Source: an uncultured Pelagibacteraceae bacterium
GTDB lineage: Bacteria > Pseudomonadota > Alphaproteobacteria > Pelagibacterales > Pelagibacteraceae
Length of the DNA stretch: 34,538 nucleotides
NCBI GenBank assembly: GCA_902551455.1
Contig: CACDDC010000001.1
Span: 79,876 to 114,413 of the forward strand
Direction: 5' to 3'
The first letter of the stretch is position 1, and the number at the start of each line of letters is the position of its first letter. Both the position numbers and the translations under genes were made by a program. Positions 9,126-18,921 of this stretch are shown piece after piece. Under the pieces are notes generated by a model, which saw only the letters and a program-made list of their open reading frames with translations, did no database searches and was not told the DNA's origin.

Positions 9126-11042
9126 TTAATTTAATGGGGCTTTATTTAAAGCAGAATATTTTTTTAAGAATAATTTTAAATCCATATTTTCTTGTTTATT
9201 AGAATCCAATCTTCTAATTGTTACAGAGTTAGTGTCAACTTCTTTTTTTCCACAAATTAGCAGAATTGGTATTTTTGATAAGGAATGTTCCCTTATTTTG
9301 TAATTTAGATTATGATTTTTTAAATCAACCTCAGAACTTATACCAACTTTTCTAATTTCTTTTTGAACTTTTTTAGCATAGTCATCAAAATCATTAGAAA
9401 CTGGAATTACTACTGTCTGTAAAGGCGAAATCCAGAATGGAAGTTTCCCAGCATAATTTTCAATCAATATTCCAATAAATCTTTCAAGAGATCCAAATAA
9501 AGCTCTGTGCAACATCACTGGCACTTTTTTTGATCCATCTTTATCAACAAATGATGCACCAAGACGGCTAGGCAAGTTTAAATCTACTTGCAATGTTCCA
9601 CATTGCCAGTCTCTTCCGATTGCATCTCTAAGTACAAATTCTATCTTTGGACCATAAAAGGCACCCTCTCCCTTATTAATACTATATTCAAGTTTAGATG
9701 CTTTAATTGCTTCCAGTAAGGCTTTTTCTGATTTGTCCCAGACTTCGTCATCTCCTACTCTTATGTTTGGTCTATCAGAATATTTTAATATTACATTCTC
9801 AAAGCCTAGGTCTTTATAAATTTCTAAAATTAAATTTGTTACACTTAAACATTCTTGCGTAATCTGATCTTCGGTACAAAAAATATGTGCATCATCTTGT
9901 GTGAATGCTCTTACTCTTAATAATCCATGTAAAGCACCTGATGGTTCATATCTATGTACTTTTCCGAACTCTGACATTTTAAGAGGTAAATCTCTATAAC
10001 TTTTTAATCCTTGATTAAAAACTTGAACGCAACCAGGGCAATTCATCGGTTTAATTGCAAAAATCTTTTCGTCTGGGGTTGTTGATGTGTACATGTTTGC
10101 GCCAAATTTTTCCCAATGACCAGATTTTTCCCATAATGATCTATCTAATATTTCTGGGGTATTTATCTCATCATAACCAGCTTGGTCTTGCTTAGCTCTC
10201 ATATAATTTATTAGCTTTTGAAAAAGATTCCATCCTTTTTGATGCCAAAAAACAGATCCTGGACTTTCTTCTCTAAAGTGAAAAAGATCCATTTCCTTAC
10301 CCAGTTTTCTATGATCTCTTTTTTCTGCCTCTTCAATTCTATTTAAATAATCATCAAGTTCTTTTTGAGATGGCCATGATGTTCCATAAATTCTTTGTAA
10401 CATTTCATTATTGGAATCTCCTCTCCAATATGCTCCTGCTACTTTCATTAATTTAAAATATTTTCCAATTTTTCCAGTTGATAATAAGTGTGGACCTCTA
10501 CATAAATCATACCATTCTCCATGATAGTAAACAGAAACCTCTTGATCTTTTGGAACACTATCAACAAGTTCAACTTTATAATTTTCTCCTATTTTGTGAT
10601 AATGGTCTTTAGCTTTTTTTCTTTCCCAAACTTCTCTTCTTGTTATTTCGTCTCGTTCTACAATTTCTTTCATTTTTTTTTCTATCTTAATTAAATCATC
10701 AGGAGTAAACGGTTCTTTTCTTGAAAAGTCATAATAAAAACCATCTTTTATGGCTGGGCCAATAGCAAGTTTTGTATCAGGAAATAATTTTTGAACAGCC
10801 ATTGCCATTATATGTGTTGCGTCATGTCTCATCGCATCTAAACCTTCTTGGTCTTTTGAAGTGATAATTTTTACTTTGCTATCTTTATTTATTTCGAAAA
10901 ATAAATCTTTTAATTCTCCATCAACTTCCATAATTAATGCTTTTTTAGCTAATGATTTACTTATTTTTTCAGCAATTTTTAATCCAGTAACTTTCTTTTC
11001 AAAAGTTAGAATATTTCCATCTGGTAATTTTATATTTGGCAT
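9126..11042 (-). CDS. thrS: Threonine--tRNA ligase
   Basis: 638 residues, typical for bacterial ThrRS. In order: a TGS domain (about 1-60), the editing domain with HDATH (73-77) and CRGPH, the class II core with FWHQKGWNLF, the zinc-site NCPGC motif, motif 2 RYEPSGALHGLLRVRAFTQD and motif 3 VPVMLHRALFGSLERFIG, then the C-terminal anticodon-binding domain. The enzyme charges tRNA-Thr and clears Ser-tRNA-Thr. The ATG overlaps the stop of the upstream glycosyltransferase by one base (TAATG), and its own stop abuts the infC GTG. E. coli ThrRS represses its own mRNA through a tRNA-like leader; here the upstream sequence is coding, so such a leader is unlikely. Confidence 0.98.
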   Translation of the reverse strand: MPNIKLPDGNILTFEKKVTGLKIAEKISKSLAKKALIMEVDGELKDLFFEINKDSKVKIITSKDQEGLDAMRHDATHIMAMAVQKLFPDTKLAIGPAIKDGFYYDFSRKEPFTPDDLIKIEKKMKEIVERDEITRREVWERKKAKDHYHKIGENYKVELVDSVPKDQEVSVYYHGEWYDLCRGPHLLSTGKIGKYFKLMKVAGAYWRGDSNNEMLQRIYGTSWPSQKELDDYLNRIEEAEKRDHRKLGKEMDLFHFREESPGSVFWHQKGWNLFQKLINYMRAKQDQAGYDEINTPEILDRSLWEKSGHWEKFGANMYTSTTPDEKIFAIKPMNCPGCVQVFNQGLKSYRDLPLKMSEFGKVHRYEPSGALHGLLRVRAFTQDDAHIFCTEDQITQECLSVTNLILEIYKDLGFENVILKYSDRPNIRVGDDEVWDKSEKALLEAIKASKLEYSINKGEGAFYGPKIEFVLRDAIGRDWQCGTLQVDLNLPSRLGASFVDKDGSKKVPVMLHRALFGSLERFIGILIENYAGKLPFWISPLQTVVIPVSNDFDDYAKKVQKEIRKVGISSEVDLKNHNLNYKIREHSLSKIPILLICGKKEVDTNSVTIRRLDSNKQENMDLKLFLKKYSALNKAPLN

Positions 11043-12196
11043 TAGTTAAATAATTTTTTGTACTCTGAATAAGTAGAAAAGCACATTTTTTCAACATTAA
11101 ATTTCATAATTACATTTTTTCGTGCTTCTGCACCTATACCATTTAAAGTTACATCACTTAAATTTAATATTTCTGCAATTTTTTCACTTAATTTATTCGC
11201 ATTTCCAGCTTCAAACAAAAAACCAGTTTTTTCGTTAATTATTGTTTCTTTGGACCCACCAATGTTACTGGCAATTATAGGTTTTTCCATCGATTGCGCT
11301 TCAACAGAAACTCTTCCAAATGATTCTGGTTCTATAGAAGCTGAAATCACAACATCTGAGATTTCATAAGCTATTGGCATCAATTTAATATTTTCAACAA
11401 ATATGATGTCTTGAATTAATCTATATTGATCTACTAGTCTAAGTAATTTTTTTTTATAAATTTTTCTACCTTGGTCACTTCCAAGAATTACTACGATAAA
11501 TTCTTTATCAGGAAAATTTTTTTTAAATTTACTAATAGCGTCTAAAAACATTTCATGACCTTTCCAATATGTAAGTCTTCCGGGAAAAAGAATAATTTTT
11601 TTTTTGTCATTAATTTTCCATTTTTTTTTTAATAATGTTTTATCTGCTTCTTTAATTTTTTTAGGATCAAAATATTCTGTATTTATGCCCCTAAATATAA
11701 CTAATAATTTTTTTTCTTTAGTAATGTAATCTGAATAATTGTCTTTAATATGTGAAAAAATAAAATTTGATCCTGCGATAATTAAATCAGACCTTACCAT
11801 AACTGAATTATAAATTTTTTTAATTGAAGATTGAAAATTATATGTTCCGTGAAAAGTTGTCACAAATTTTCTTCTTGTAATTTTAGTAGCTATCAAACAC
11901 GACCAAGCAGGGGCTCTACTACGAGCGTGAACAATATCTATGTTAAATATTAATATAATTAAAATTAAAAAGATTGCGTTTAATAAAATCATTATTGGAT
12001 TTTTAAGATGAACAGGAAATCTAATTAGTTTTACTTTTTTTTTGTTTATATACTTAGTTAGTTCTCCTCCGCTGGTAAGAATATATGATGAACAATTGTT
12101 TTCGTATAAGTAATGTGCGAAATCAAAACACCCCGTTTCAGCGCCTCCATTTCCTAGTTTCGGAATAACTTGCAAAACTTTTAATTTTGTTGGCAT
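11042..12196 (-). CDS. GT4-family glycosyltransferase (GT-B fold)
   Basis: A 384-residue retaining glycosyltransferase of the GT4 type. The N-terminal Rossmann half has the glycine loop VIPKLGNGGAET (10-21). The hydrophobic run at about 67-86 probably anchors it to the inner face of the cytoplasmic membrane. The C-terminal half carries FPGRLTYWKG (204-213), the E-x7-E motif E291 to E299 in ESFGRVSVE, and the nucleotide-sugar contact region NIGGSKETI. Such enzymes build lipopolysaccharide or exopolysaccharide. It is the first gene of the thrS-containing unit and is divergent from the hydrolase at 12237 across only 40 bases. Donor and acceptor cannot be read from sequence. Confidence 0.85.
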   Translation of the reverse strand: MPTKLKVLQVIPKLGNGGAETGCFDFAHYLYENNCSSYILTSGGELTKYINKKKVKLIRFPVHLKNPIMILLNAIFLILIILIFNIDIVHARSRAPAWSCLIATKITRRKFVTTFHGTYNFQSSIKKIYNSVMVRSDLIIAGSNFIFSHIKDNYSDYITKEKKLLVIFRGINTEYFDPKKIKEADKTLLKKKWKINDKKKIILFPGRLTYWKGHEMFLDAISKFKKNFPDKEFIVVILGSDQGRKIYKKKLLRLVDQYRLIQDIIFVENIKLMPIAYEISDVVISASIEPESFGRVSVEAQSMEKPIIASNIGGSKETIINEKTGFLFEAGNANKLSEKIAEILNLSDVTLNGIGAEARKNVIMKFNVEKMCFSTYSEYKKLFN

Positions 12197-12236
12197 TTTT
12201 TATTATTTATATTATCACAATATTTAACTTTATTTT
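12197..12236. promoter_or_regulatory. Short divergent intergenic region
   Basis: These 40 bases, almost entirely A/T, separate the divergent starts of the GT4 gene (minus) and the hydrolase (plus). If both genes have their own promoters, the two must overlap each other or extend into coding DNA, and 5' leaders must be very short. I cannot pick out convincing -35/-10 pairs in such AT-rich sequence. Confidence 0.35.
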
Positions 12237-12989
12237 ATGAGTAAATTTAAATTTATAAAAATTACTAAGAAAAAAAAAATAAGATATTTATCTGTAAATA
12301 CACATTCTAAGTTTTTTGTTGTTTTCCTGCATGGGTTCATGTCTGATTTAGAGGGTTCAAAACCTAGAGCTTTTATGAAATTTTGTGTAAAAAAAAAGAT
12401 AGGATTTTTAGGAGTGGAATACTCTGGTCATGGAAAATCTTCAGGTGAATTCACGAAAGAAAATATTACAAGTTGGACCAAAGACTCAAAATTTGTAATT
12501 AAAAGAATTATAAAAAAAAAAAATTTTGTATTAGTTGGATCAAGTATGGGTTCATGGATTTCTCTTAATTTATTTAAATATTTCAATAAACAAATTAAAG
12601 GATTTCTAGGAATAGGTTCAGCTCCTGAATTTTTAGAAAAGCTAATGTGGAATAAATTTACTAAAAAAATTAAAAAGGAATTAAAAACAAAAAAACTTTA
12701 CCATTTAAAACATGGTAATTATGTTTATCCAATTTCTTATCAACTAATTAGAGATGGAAAAAGAAATAAAGTACTCAAAAAAAAAATCAGTTCTCGAATT
12801 TATATAACAATGATTCATGGTAAAAAAGATGAAGTAGTACCAGTATTTTTTTCAAGAAAAATTTTAAAACTTTTTAAAAATGCAAGAAGAAAATTAGTAT
12901 TGATTACAAATGGAGATCACAGCTTGTCCACAAATTTAAATCTAAAAAAAATAATTAAAGAATTAAATTTAATTACTAAAAATATTTAG
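12237..12989 (+). CDS. Alpha/beta hydrolase (serine esterase/thioesterase-like)
   Basis: A 250-residue alpha/beta-hydrolase. The oxyanion region is FLHGFMSDLEGSK (30-42), the nucleophile elbow GSSMGS places Ser at about 103, the acid is probably Asp198 in HGKKDEVVP, and the catalytic His is about 228 in NGDHSLS, so the triad is complete. The EYSGHGKSSG segment is typical of the family. No signal peptide is seen, so it is probably cytoplasmic. The arrangement resembles ABHD10-type acyl or depalmitoylating esterases, but the substrate cannot be fixed. Its stop overlaps the gltB 3' end by 4 bases on the opposite strand, leaving no room for a conventional terminator. Confidence 0.85.
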   Translation: MSKFKFIKITKKKKIRYLSVNTHSKFFVVFLHGFMSDLEGSKPRAFMKFCVKKKIGFLGVEYSGHGKSSGEFTKENITSWTKDSKFVIKRIIKKKNFVLVGSSMGSWISLNLFKYFNKQIKGFLGIGSAPEFLEKLMWNKFTKKIKKELKTKKLYHLKHGNYVYPISYQLIRDGKRNKVLKKKISSRIYITMIHGKKDEVVPVFFSRKILKLFKNARRKLVLITNGDHSLSTNLNLKKIIKELNLITKNI

Positions 12990-15900
12990 CTTGCGATATC
13001 TACTTCTCTTCTATTAGAAATTGGATTTTCTAATTTATTAAGCATTTCTTTTGGACAAACTTGATAAAAGTAACTCAATTCATTTTCAAAATTCTTTAAA
13101 ATAATTTTTGATTTTTTTGAATTAGTTTCTTCATAATGTCTTGCTATCATTTTTTTTAAATAATTTTTCCAGTATTCCATTTCTAATCTTTGCCATACAA
13201 CTGTCTCCGGATTAACTCTTTTTTCAAATTCATCATATTTATCATATATAAACGCCATACCTCCTGTCATGCCTGCTGCAAAATTATCTCCTACCTCCCC
13301 AAGGATTGCAATACTACCACCTGTCATGTACTCACATCCATTGGAATCACAACCTTCAACCACTGCTGTAGCTCCAGAATTTCTAACTGCAAATCTTTCA
13401 CCTGCTTGACCTGATGCAAAAAGAAAGCCGGATGTCGCCCCGTATAAAACTGTATTCCCTATAATTGTGTTTTCATCTGAGATCAGATTACTATCATCTT
13501 GTAATTTTATAGAAATAGTTGCACCAGAAAGTCCTTTTCCAACATAATCATTTGCATCACCTTTTAAATTTAATTTAAGTCCCTTAATTCCAAATGCACC
13601 AAAAGATTGGCCGGCTGATCCACTAAAATTTAATGAAACAAAATTTTGTTCAAGTTGATTATCACCAAATTTTTTATACAAATGATAAGATATTCTAGTA
13701 CCTACAGCTCTATCAGTATTTTTAATTTCATAAATTTTATGATTTTTTTTATTGTTACTAATATTATTTTCTATCTCAGGCCAAATTTTTTGATCCAAAG
13801 TATCTGGAACACTATTTATAAATGGTTTTTCACAGTATTTTTTATTTTTACCAGGATCTGCTTGAACAAATAAAGGGTTTAGATCTAGATCGTCTAGATT
13901 AGGTGATCCTTTACTTACTTGTTTCAACAAATCTGTTCTTCCAATTATTTCATTTAAATTTTTAAATCCTAAATCTGCTAGTATCTCTCTTACCTCTTGA
14001 GCAATAAATGTAAATAAATTAACAACTTTATCAGGTGTCCCACTAAATTTCTCTCTCAGTTTTTCGTCTTGTGTACATACTCCTACAGGACATGTATTAG
14101 AATGACATTGTCTAACCATAATACATCCCATAGCTACCAGTGCAGTTGTTGCAACTCCATATTCTTCTGCTCCCATCATTGCAGCAATAACTATATCTCT
14201 TCCAGTTTTAATTCCTCCATCAGTCCTTAGAGTAACGTTATGTCTTAAGTTATTTAATGTTAAAACTTGATTAGCTTCTGTTAAACCCATCTCCCAAGGT
14301 ATTCCAACGTACTTAACACTGGTTTGTGGAGTAGCTCCAGTTCCACCACAATGGCCAGAAATTAAAATTATATCTGCTTTTGCTTTAGCAACTCCAGCAG
14401 CTATTGTTCCAATTCCTGAAGAAGCAACTAATTTTACACCAACTCTTGCATTTGGATTTATTTGTTTTAAATCATAAATTAATTGTGCCAGATCTTCTAT
14501 TGAATAAATATCATGATGAGGTGGGGGAGAAATCAACGTAACTCCAGGGGTTGAATGCCTTAGTTTTGCAATTTCTTTTGTAACTTTAAAACCAGGAAGT
14601 TGTCCACCTTCTCCAGGTTTTGCACCTTGGGCTATTTTTATTTCTATTTCATTACAGTTATTTAAATAGTCAATAGTCACTCCAAACCTTGCTGATGCTA
14701 TCTGTTTTACTCTTGAATTAGCTGTGTCCCCATTTGGCATTTTTTTAAATCGATCTACGCTCTCTCCACCTTCTCCACTGCAAGATGCACCTTTAATTCT
14801 ATTCATTCCAATAGCTAAGGTTTCATGTGCTTCTTTGGATAACGCTCCATGAGACATACTTCCGCTTCCAAATCTCTTTAAAATATTTTCGACTGGCTCT
14901 ACATCGTTTATTGGGATTGGATTTTTTTTTTTAAAATCAATTAGGTCTCTTAGACTTATTGGAGGAAGTTCATAAATTCCTTTTGTATATTTTTTGTAAA
15001 TTTCATATGATTTATTTGAAACTGCACTTTGTAATAAATGAATTAATTTTCCTTGGTATTGGTGCGTTTCTCCATTATTTCTGTAACGATATATTCCACC
15101 TATAGGTAAAATATTCGAATTAGTTTTAAATGCCTCTGAATGAATATTTTTGATTTTTTTTTCAATTCCTATAAATCCAATACCTGAAATTTTTGAATTA
15201 ACACCTGGAAAAAAATTATTTACAATTGTCCTGCTTAGACCAACTGTTTCAAAATTACATCCACCTCTATAAGAACTTATGACTGATATGCCCATTTTTG
15301 ACATTATTTTTAACAGTCCTAAATTTACTGATTTAATATATCTATTTACGCACTCATCAAAACTATAATTACCAAATAGTTTTTTTTGGTGTCTTTGATA
15401 TATACTATCAAAAGCTATGTGGGGATTAACTGTAGTAGCTCCAACTCCAATCATAGTTGCAAAAGAATGGGTATCCAAGCATTCACCTGATTGAACATTA
15501 ATTGAAACATAGCCTCTAAGTCCAAGATTAATTAAATTTGTATTAACGGCTCCAATACACAAAAGCATAGGAATTGGGCATTTAATTTCAGAAGTATTTT
15601 TGTCAGATAATACTAATTGGGTTACTCCTTCTCTTGCAGCAATTTCAGCATCTTTTTTTATTTTATCTATTGCCTCCTCTAAACTTTTATTTTTATCAAA
15701 TGTACAATCTATAAGTTTATAATTTTTTCCAAAATAGTTAATGAATTTTTCAAATTGTGAGTTTGATAAAATAGGACTGTCCAAAACATAAATATTTTCT
15801 TGGGTTAAATTAGTAAAATCTAATATATTACCCAAATTACCAAACCTAGTTTTTAAACTCATTACTTTATTTTCTCTCAAAGAATCTATTGGAGGATTTG

Positions 15901-17482
15901 TTACCTGACTAAAGTTTTGTCGAAAAAAATGATATAATGGTCTATATTTATCTGAGAGAACAGCTAGTGGAGTATCATCTCCCATTGAGCCTGTTGCTTC
16001 TTTAGCATCTTCTACCATCGGATGTAGAATCAACTCTAAGTCTTCCAGAGTATATCCGTTTATATGTTGTCTTTTTTTAAGTTCTAAACCTTCATAATTA
16101 TTTTTTTCTTTTATAATTAAAAATTTTTTATCTAAATTAACAATTTGATTATTAAAATGTTTATACTCTTTCGCTAAATGGTTTTTAATTTCATTATTTT
16201 TATAAACTTTTCCTTTTTCAATTTTAATACCTAAAATCTCTCCAGGTCCCAATCTACCTTTTGTCACTATTTTTTTTTCATTTAAATCAATCATTCCTGT
16301 TTCTGATCCTGCAAATAAAAGTTTGTCGCTTGTTATTGTATATCTTAACGGTCTAAGTCCATTTCTATCAGTTGCTACAATAACCCATTCGTTATCAGTT
16401 CCTGCTATTGCTGCAGGTCCATCCCAAGGCTCCATTGTGCTATTTAGAAAATTAAATAATTGAAGATGATCTTTTGGTAAAATTTTATTTTTTTTTGACC
16501 AAGCATCTGGGATTAGCATTAATTTTGCCAAAGGTGCAGAATGTCCAGACATATTTAATAACTCAAATACATTATCTAAAGAAGCAGAATCTGAATTTCC
16601 ATTTGGAATAACTGGTTTTAAATTTTCCATATCTTCAAATAAAGAATTAAACATTTCCTGTTCATGAACTTTCATCCAATTTATATTTCCTTTAAGAGTA
16701 TTTATTTCTCCATTATGAGCAATTGCTCTAAATGGTTGAGCTAAATCCCAGCTTGGAGCTGTGTTTGTAGAGAATCTTTGATGAAAAATAGCATATCTAG
16801 AAACAAATCTTTTATCCTGCAAATCTAAATAAAAATCAGACAAGGCCTCAGCTAAAAACATTCCTTTATAAATTATTGATTTAGAACTAAATGAACAAAT
16901 ATAAAAATTATTTAATTGTTTTTTAATACACTCATTTTCAATTTTTCTTCTTATCTCATATAAATTTCTTTCTAATTTTTTACCTGTTATAGAATTATCA
17001 TTATTAGTAAAAAGTACTTGAGCAATTTCTGGTCTAGTCAGCTCTGCTTTTTCTCCAAGCACTGATGGATTTACTGGGACTTGTCTCCATCCATAAATCT
17101 TGTAATTACTTTTAGTTAATTCACTTTCTACAATAATTCTGCATGATTCCTGCGCTAAATAATCATTTCTTGGAAGAAAAATCATACCTATGCAGACTTC
17201 TGATCCTTCGTGTTTATGTCCTCGTGATTCAATTTTTTCTATAAAAAACTCAGAAGATATTTCAACATGAATTCCAGCTCCATCACCTGTTTTTCCGTCA
17301 GCATCAATTGCTCCTCTGTGCCAAACCGCTTTTAGAGCTTTAATTCCATATTCAACAACTTGTCTAGTTTTTTTCCCATCTGTAGATGCTACTAAACCCA
17401 CACCACATGCATCATGTTCCATATCTTTAGAATAAACATGATTTTTTTTTAATATGTCTAAATTTTTTTTTCTAATATCCAT
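12986..17482 (-). CDS. gltB: Glutamate synthase (NADPH) large subunit
   Basis: 1498 residues, the normal length for the GltB alpha chain, which makes two glutamates from glutamine and 2-oxoglutarate. A short propeptide precedes the class II amidotransferase nucleophile Cys26 in EHDACGVGL. The amidotransferase domain runs to about 430, the central domain about 480-790, and the FMN-binding synthase domain about 840-1200 with GAKPGEGGQLPG (953-964). The three [3Fe-4S] ligands are C1120, C1126 and C1131 in GCIMVRQCHSNTCPVG. The C-terminal GXGXG beta-helix domain follows. The start overlaps the gltD stop by one base (TAATG), fitting tight subunit coupling. Confidence 0.98.
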   Translation of the reverse strand: MDIRKKNLDILKKNHVYSKDMEHDACGVGLVASTDGKKTRQVVEYGIKALKAVWHRGAIDADGKTGDGAGIHVEISSEFFIEKIESRGHKHEGSEVCIGMIFLPRNDYLAQESCRIIVESELTKSNYKIYGWRQVPVNPSVLGEKAELTRPEIAQVLFTNNDNSITGKKLERNLYEIRRKIENECIKKQLNNFYICSFSSKSIIYKGMFLAEALSDFYLDLQDKRFVSRYAIFHQRFSTNTAPSWDLAQPFRAIAHNGEINTLKGNINWMKVHEQEMFNSLFEDMENLKPVIPNGNSDSASLDNVFELLNMSGHSAPLAKLMLIPDAWSKKNKILPKDHLQLFNFLNSTMEPWDGPAAIAGTDNEWVIVATDRNGLRPLRYTITSDKLLFAGSETGMIDLNEKKIVTKGRLGPGEILGIKIEKGKVYKNNEIKNHLAKEYKHFNNQIVNLDKKFLIIKEKNNYEGLELKKRQHINGYTLEDLELILHPMVEDAKEATGSMGDDTPLAVLSDKYRPLYHFFRQNFSQVTNPPIDSLRENKVMSLKTRFGNLGNILDFTNLTQENIYVLDSPILSNSQFEKFINYFGKNYKLIDCTFDKNKSLEEAIDKIKKDAEIAAREGVTQLVLSDKNTSEIKCPIPMLLCIGAVNTNLINLGLRGYVSINVQSGECLDTHSFATMIGVGATTVNPHIAFDSIYQRHQKKLFGNYSFDECVNRYIKSVNLGLLKIMSKMGISVISSYRGGCNFETVGLSRTIVNNFFPGVNSKISGIGFIGIEKKIKNIHSEAFKTNSNILPIGGIYRYRNNGETHQYQGKLIHLLQSAVSNKSYEIYKKYTKGIYELPPISLRDLIDFKKKNPIPINDVEPVENILKRFGSGSMSHGALSKEAHETLAIGMNRIKGASCSGEGGESVDRFKKMPNGDTANSRVKQIASARFGVTIDYLNNCNEIEIKIAQGAKPGEGGQLPGFKVTKEIAKLRHSTPGVTLISPPPHHDIYSIEDLAQLIYDLKQINPNARVGVKLVASSGIGTIAAGVAKAKADIILISGHCGGTGATPQTSVKYVGIPWEMGLTEANQVLTLNNLRHNVTLRTDGGIKTGRDIVIAAMMGAEEYGVATTALVAMGCIMVRQCHSNTCPVGVCTQDEKLREKFSGTPDKVVNLFTFIAQEVREILADLGFKNLNEIIGRTDLLKQVSKGSPNLDDLDLNPLFVQADPGKNKKYCEKPFINSVPDTLDQKIWPEIENNISNNKKNHKIYEIKNTDRAVGTRISYHLYKKFGDNQLEQNFVSLNFSGSAGQSFGAFGIKGLKLNLKGDANDYVGKGLSGATISIKLQDDSNLISDENTIIGNTVLYGATSGFLFASGQAGERFAVRNSGATAVVEGCDSNGCEYMTGGSIAILGEVGDNFAAGMTGGMAFIYDKYDEFEKRVNPETVVWQRLEMEYWKNYLKKMIARHYEETNSKKSKIILKNFENELSYFYQVCPKEMLNKLENPISNRREVDIAS

Positions 17483-18915
17483 TAAGCAACTCTTTTTTTT
17501 CTATTTGAGTTTATGTAATTAATGATTGATTCTGAAACATCTCTTCCATCTTTAATTGCCCATACTACTAGGGATGCGCCTCTAATTATATCTCCAGCTG
17601 CAAAGACACCTTCCAATGAAGTTTCCATTGTATCAAAATCTACTTTTAAAGTGCCCCATTTTGTAATTTGTAATTTTTCTTCATTAAATAAATTTGGAAG
17701 ATTTTCAGGATCAAATCCTAGAGCTTTTATAATTAAGTCTGCTTTAATATTAAAACTAGAATTTTCTAGAATAACAGGTTTTTTTCTTCCACTCTCATCG
17801 GGTTCTTTTAATTCTATTCGATCAACATCTAGGCTTTCAACTTTATTTTTTCCAATAAATTTATTTGGGGTAGTTAGCCATATAAATTCAACACCTTCTT
17901 CCTCAGCATTTAAAACTTCTCTGGCTGAACCAGGCATATTCTCTCTATCTCTTCTATATAAACATTTTACTGATTTTGCATTTTGTCTTACAGCTGTTCT
18001 AACACAATCCATGGCAGTATCTCCTCCACCAATTACAACTACATCTTTACCACTGGCATTAAGTGTTCCGTTATCAAATAACTCTACATCATCTCCTAAT
18101 CCTTTTTTATTAGATGCGGTAAGAAATTCCATAGCTGGAAAAATATTATTTAAATCACTTCCTGCTAACTCAACTTCTCTAGGTTTATATACTCCAGTAG
18201 AAATCAAGATTGCTGTATGTTTTTGTCTTAAATCTTTTAACGTAGCATCCCTACCTACTTCAAAATTATTTATAAAATTTATTCCACTTTCTTTTAATAA
18301 ATTTGTTCTCCGCTCAACTACAAATTTTTCTAGTTTAAAATTAGGAATACCATAAATTAGCAAACCCCCATTTCTGTCATATCGATCATATACAGTAATT
18401 TGAAATCCTTGTTTTCTCAATTCCTCTGCGCATGCTAAGCCTGCTGGGCCTGCACCTATTATCCCGATACTTTCTTTCCTTTCACTTAGAATTTTAATTG
18501 GTTTTACCCATCCATTAGTCCAGGCATTTTCTGTTATAAATTTTTCTATAGATCCAATTGTTACTGTACCGTGGCCTGACTTTTCGATAACACAATTCCC
18601 TTCACACAATCTATCTTGAGGGCATATTCGTCCACATACCTCAGGCATATTATTTGTACTTTGAGATAGTTCATAAGCTTCTTGCAACCTACCTTCGGCG
18701 GTAAGTTTTAACCAATCAGGGATATTATTGCTTAAAGGGCAATGAACTTGACAAAATGGAACGCCACATTGGGAACACCTGCTTGATTGTTCTCTTGCTT
18801 TTTCATTTATAAATTCTTTGTAAATCTCATCAAAATCCTCTTTTCTTTTTTTTGTATCCCTTTTAGTAGGGCTTTCTTGATCTATTTTTACAAATTTCAA
18901 CATATTATCTGACAT
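17482..18915 (-). CDS. gltD: Glutamate synthase (NADPH) small subunit
   Basis: The 477-residue beta chain that passes NADPH electrons through FAD and iron-sulfur clusters to GltB. Two N-terminal cysteine clusters are intact (C47, C50, C55, C59 and C94, C98, C104, C108). Next come the FAD-binding GAGPAGLACAEEL and the NADPH-binding VVVIGGGDTAMDC, and near the end GVFAAGD. I set the start at ATG 18913-18915 (MSDNMLKF); an ATG four codons later (MLKF) is an equally possible start, while the upstream TTG at 18936 lies inside a palindrome and is unlikely. No strong Shine-Dalgarno precedes either ATG. It heads the gltD-gltB pair, the reverse of the E. coli gltB-gltD order. Confidence 0.96.
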   Translation of the reverse strand: MSDNMLKFVKIDQESPTKRDTKKRKEDFDEIYKEFINEKAREQSSRCSQCGVPFCQVHCPLSNNIPDWLKLTAEGRLQEAYELSQSTNNMPEVCGRICPQDRLCEGNCVIEKSGHGTVTIGSIEKFITENAWTNGWVKPIKILSERKESIGIIGAGPAGLACAEELRKQGFQITVYDRYDRNGGLLIYGIPNFKLEKFVVERRTNLLKESGINFINNFEVGRDATLKDLRQKHTAILISTGVYKPREVELAGSDLNNIFPAMEFLTASNKKGLGDDVELFDNGTLNASGKDVVVIGGGDTAMDCVRTAVRQNAKSVKCLYRRDRENMPGSAREVLNAEEEGVEFIWLTTPNKFIGKNKVESLDVDRIELKEPDESGRKKPVILENSSFNIKADLIIKALGFDPENLPNLFNEEKLQITKWGTLKVDFDTMETSLEGVFAAGDIIRGASLVVWAIKDGRDVSESIINYINSNRKKRVA

Positions 18916-18921
18916 AATTGA

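Noticed and set aside
17522..18355. 277-codon frame on the plus strand opposite gltD
   Set aside because: It is the antisense of a clear gltD with intact motifs; its Ser/Leu/Phe-rich product has no domain.
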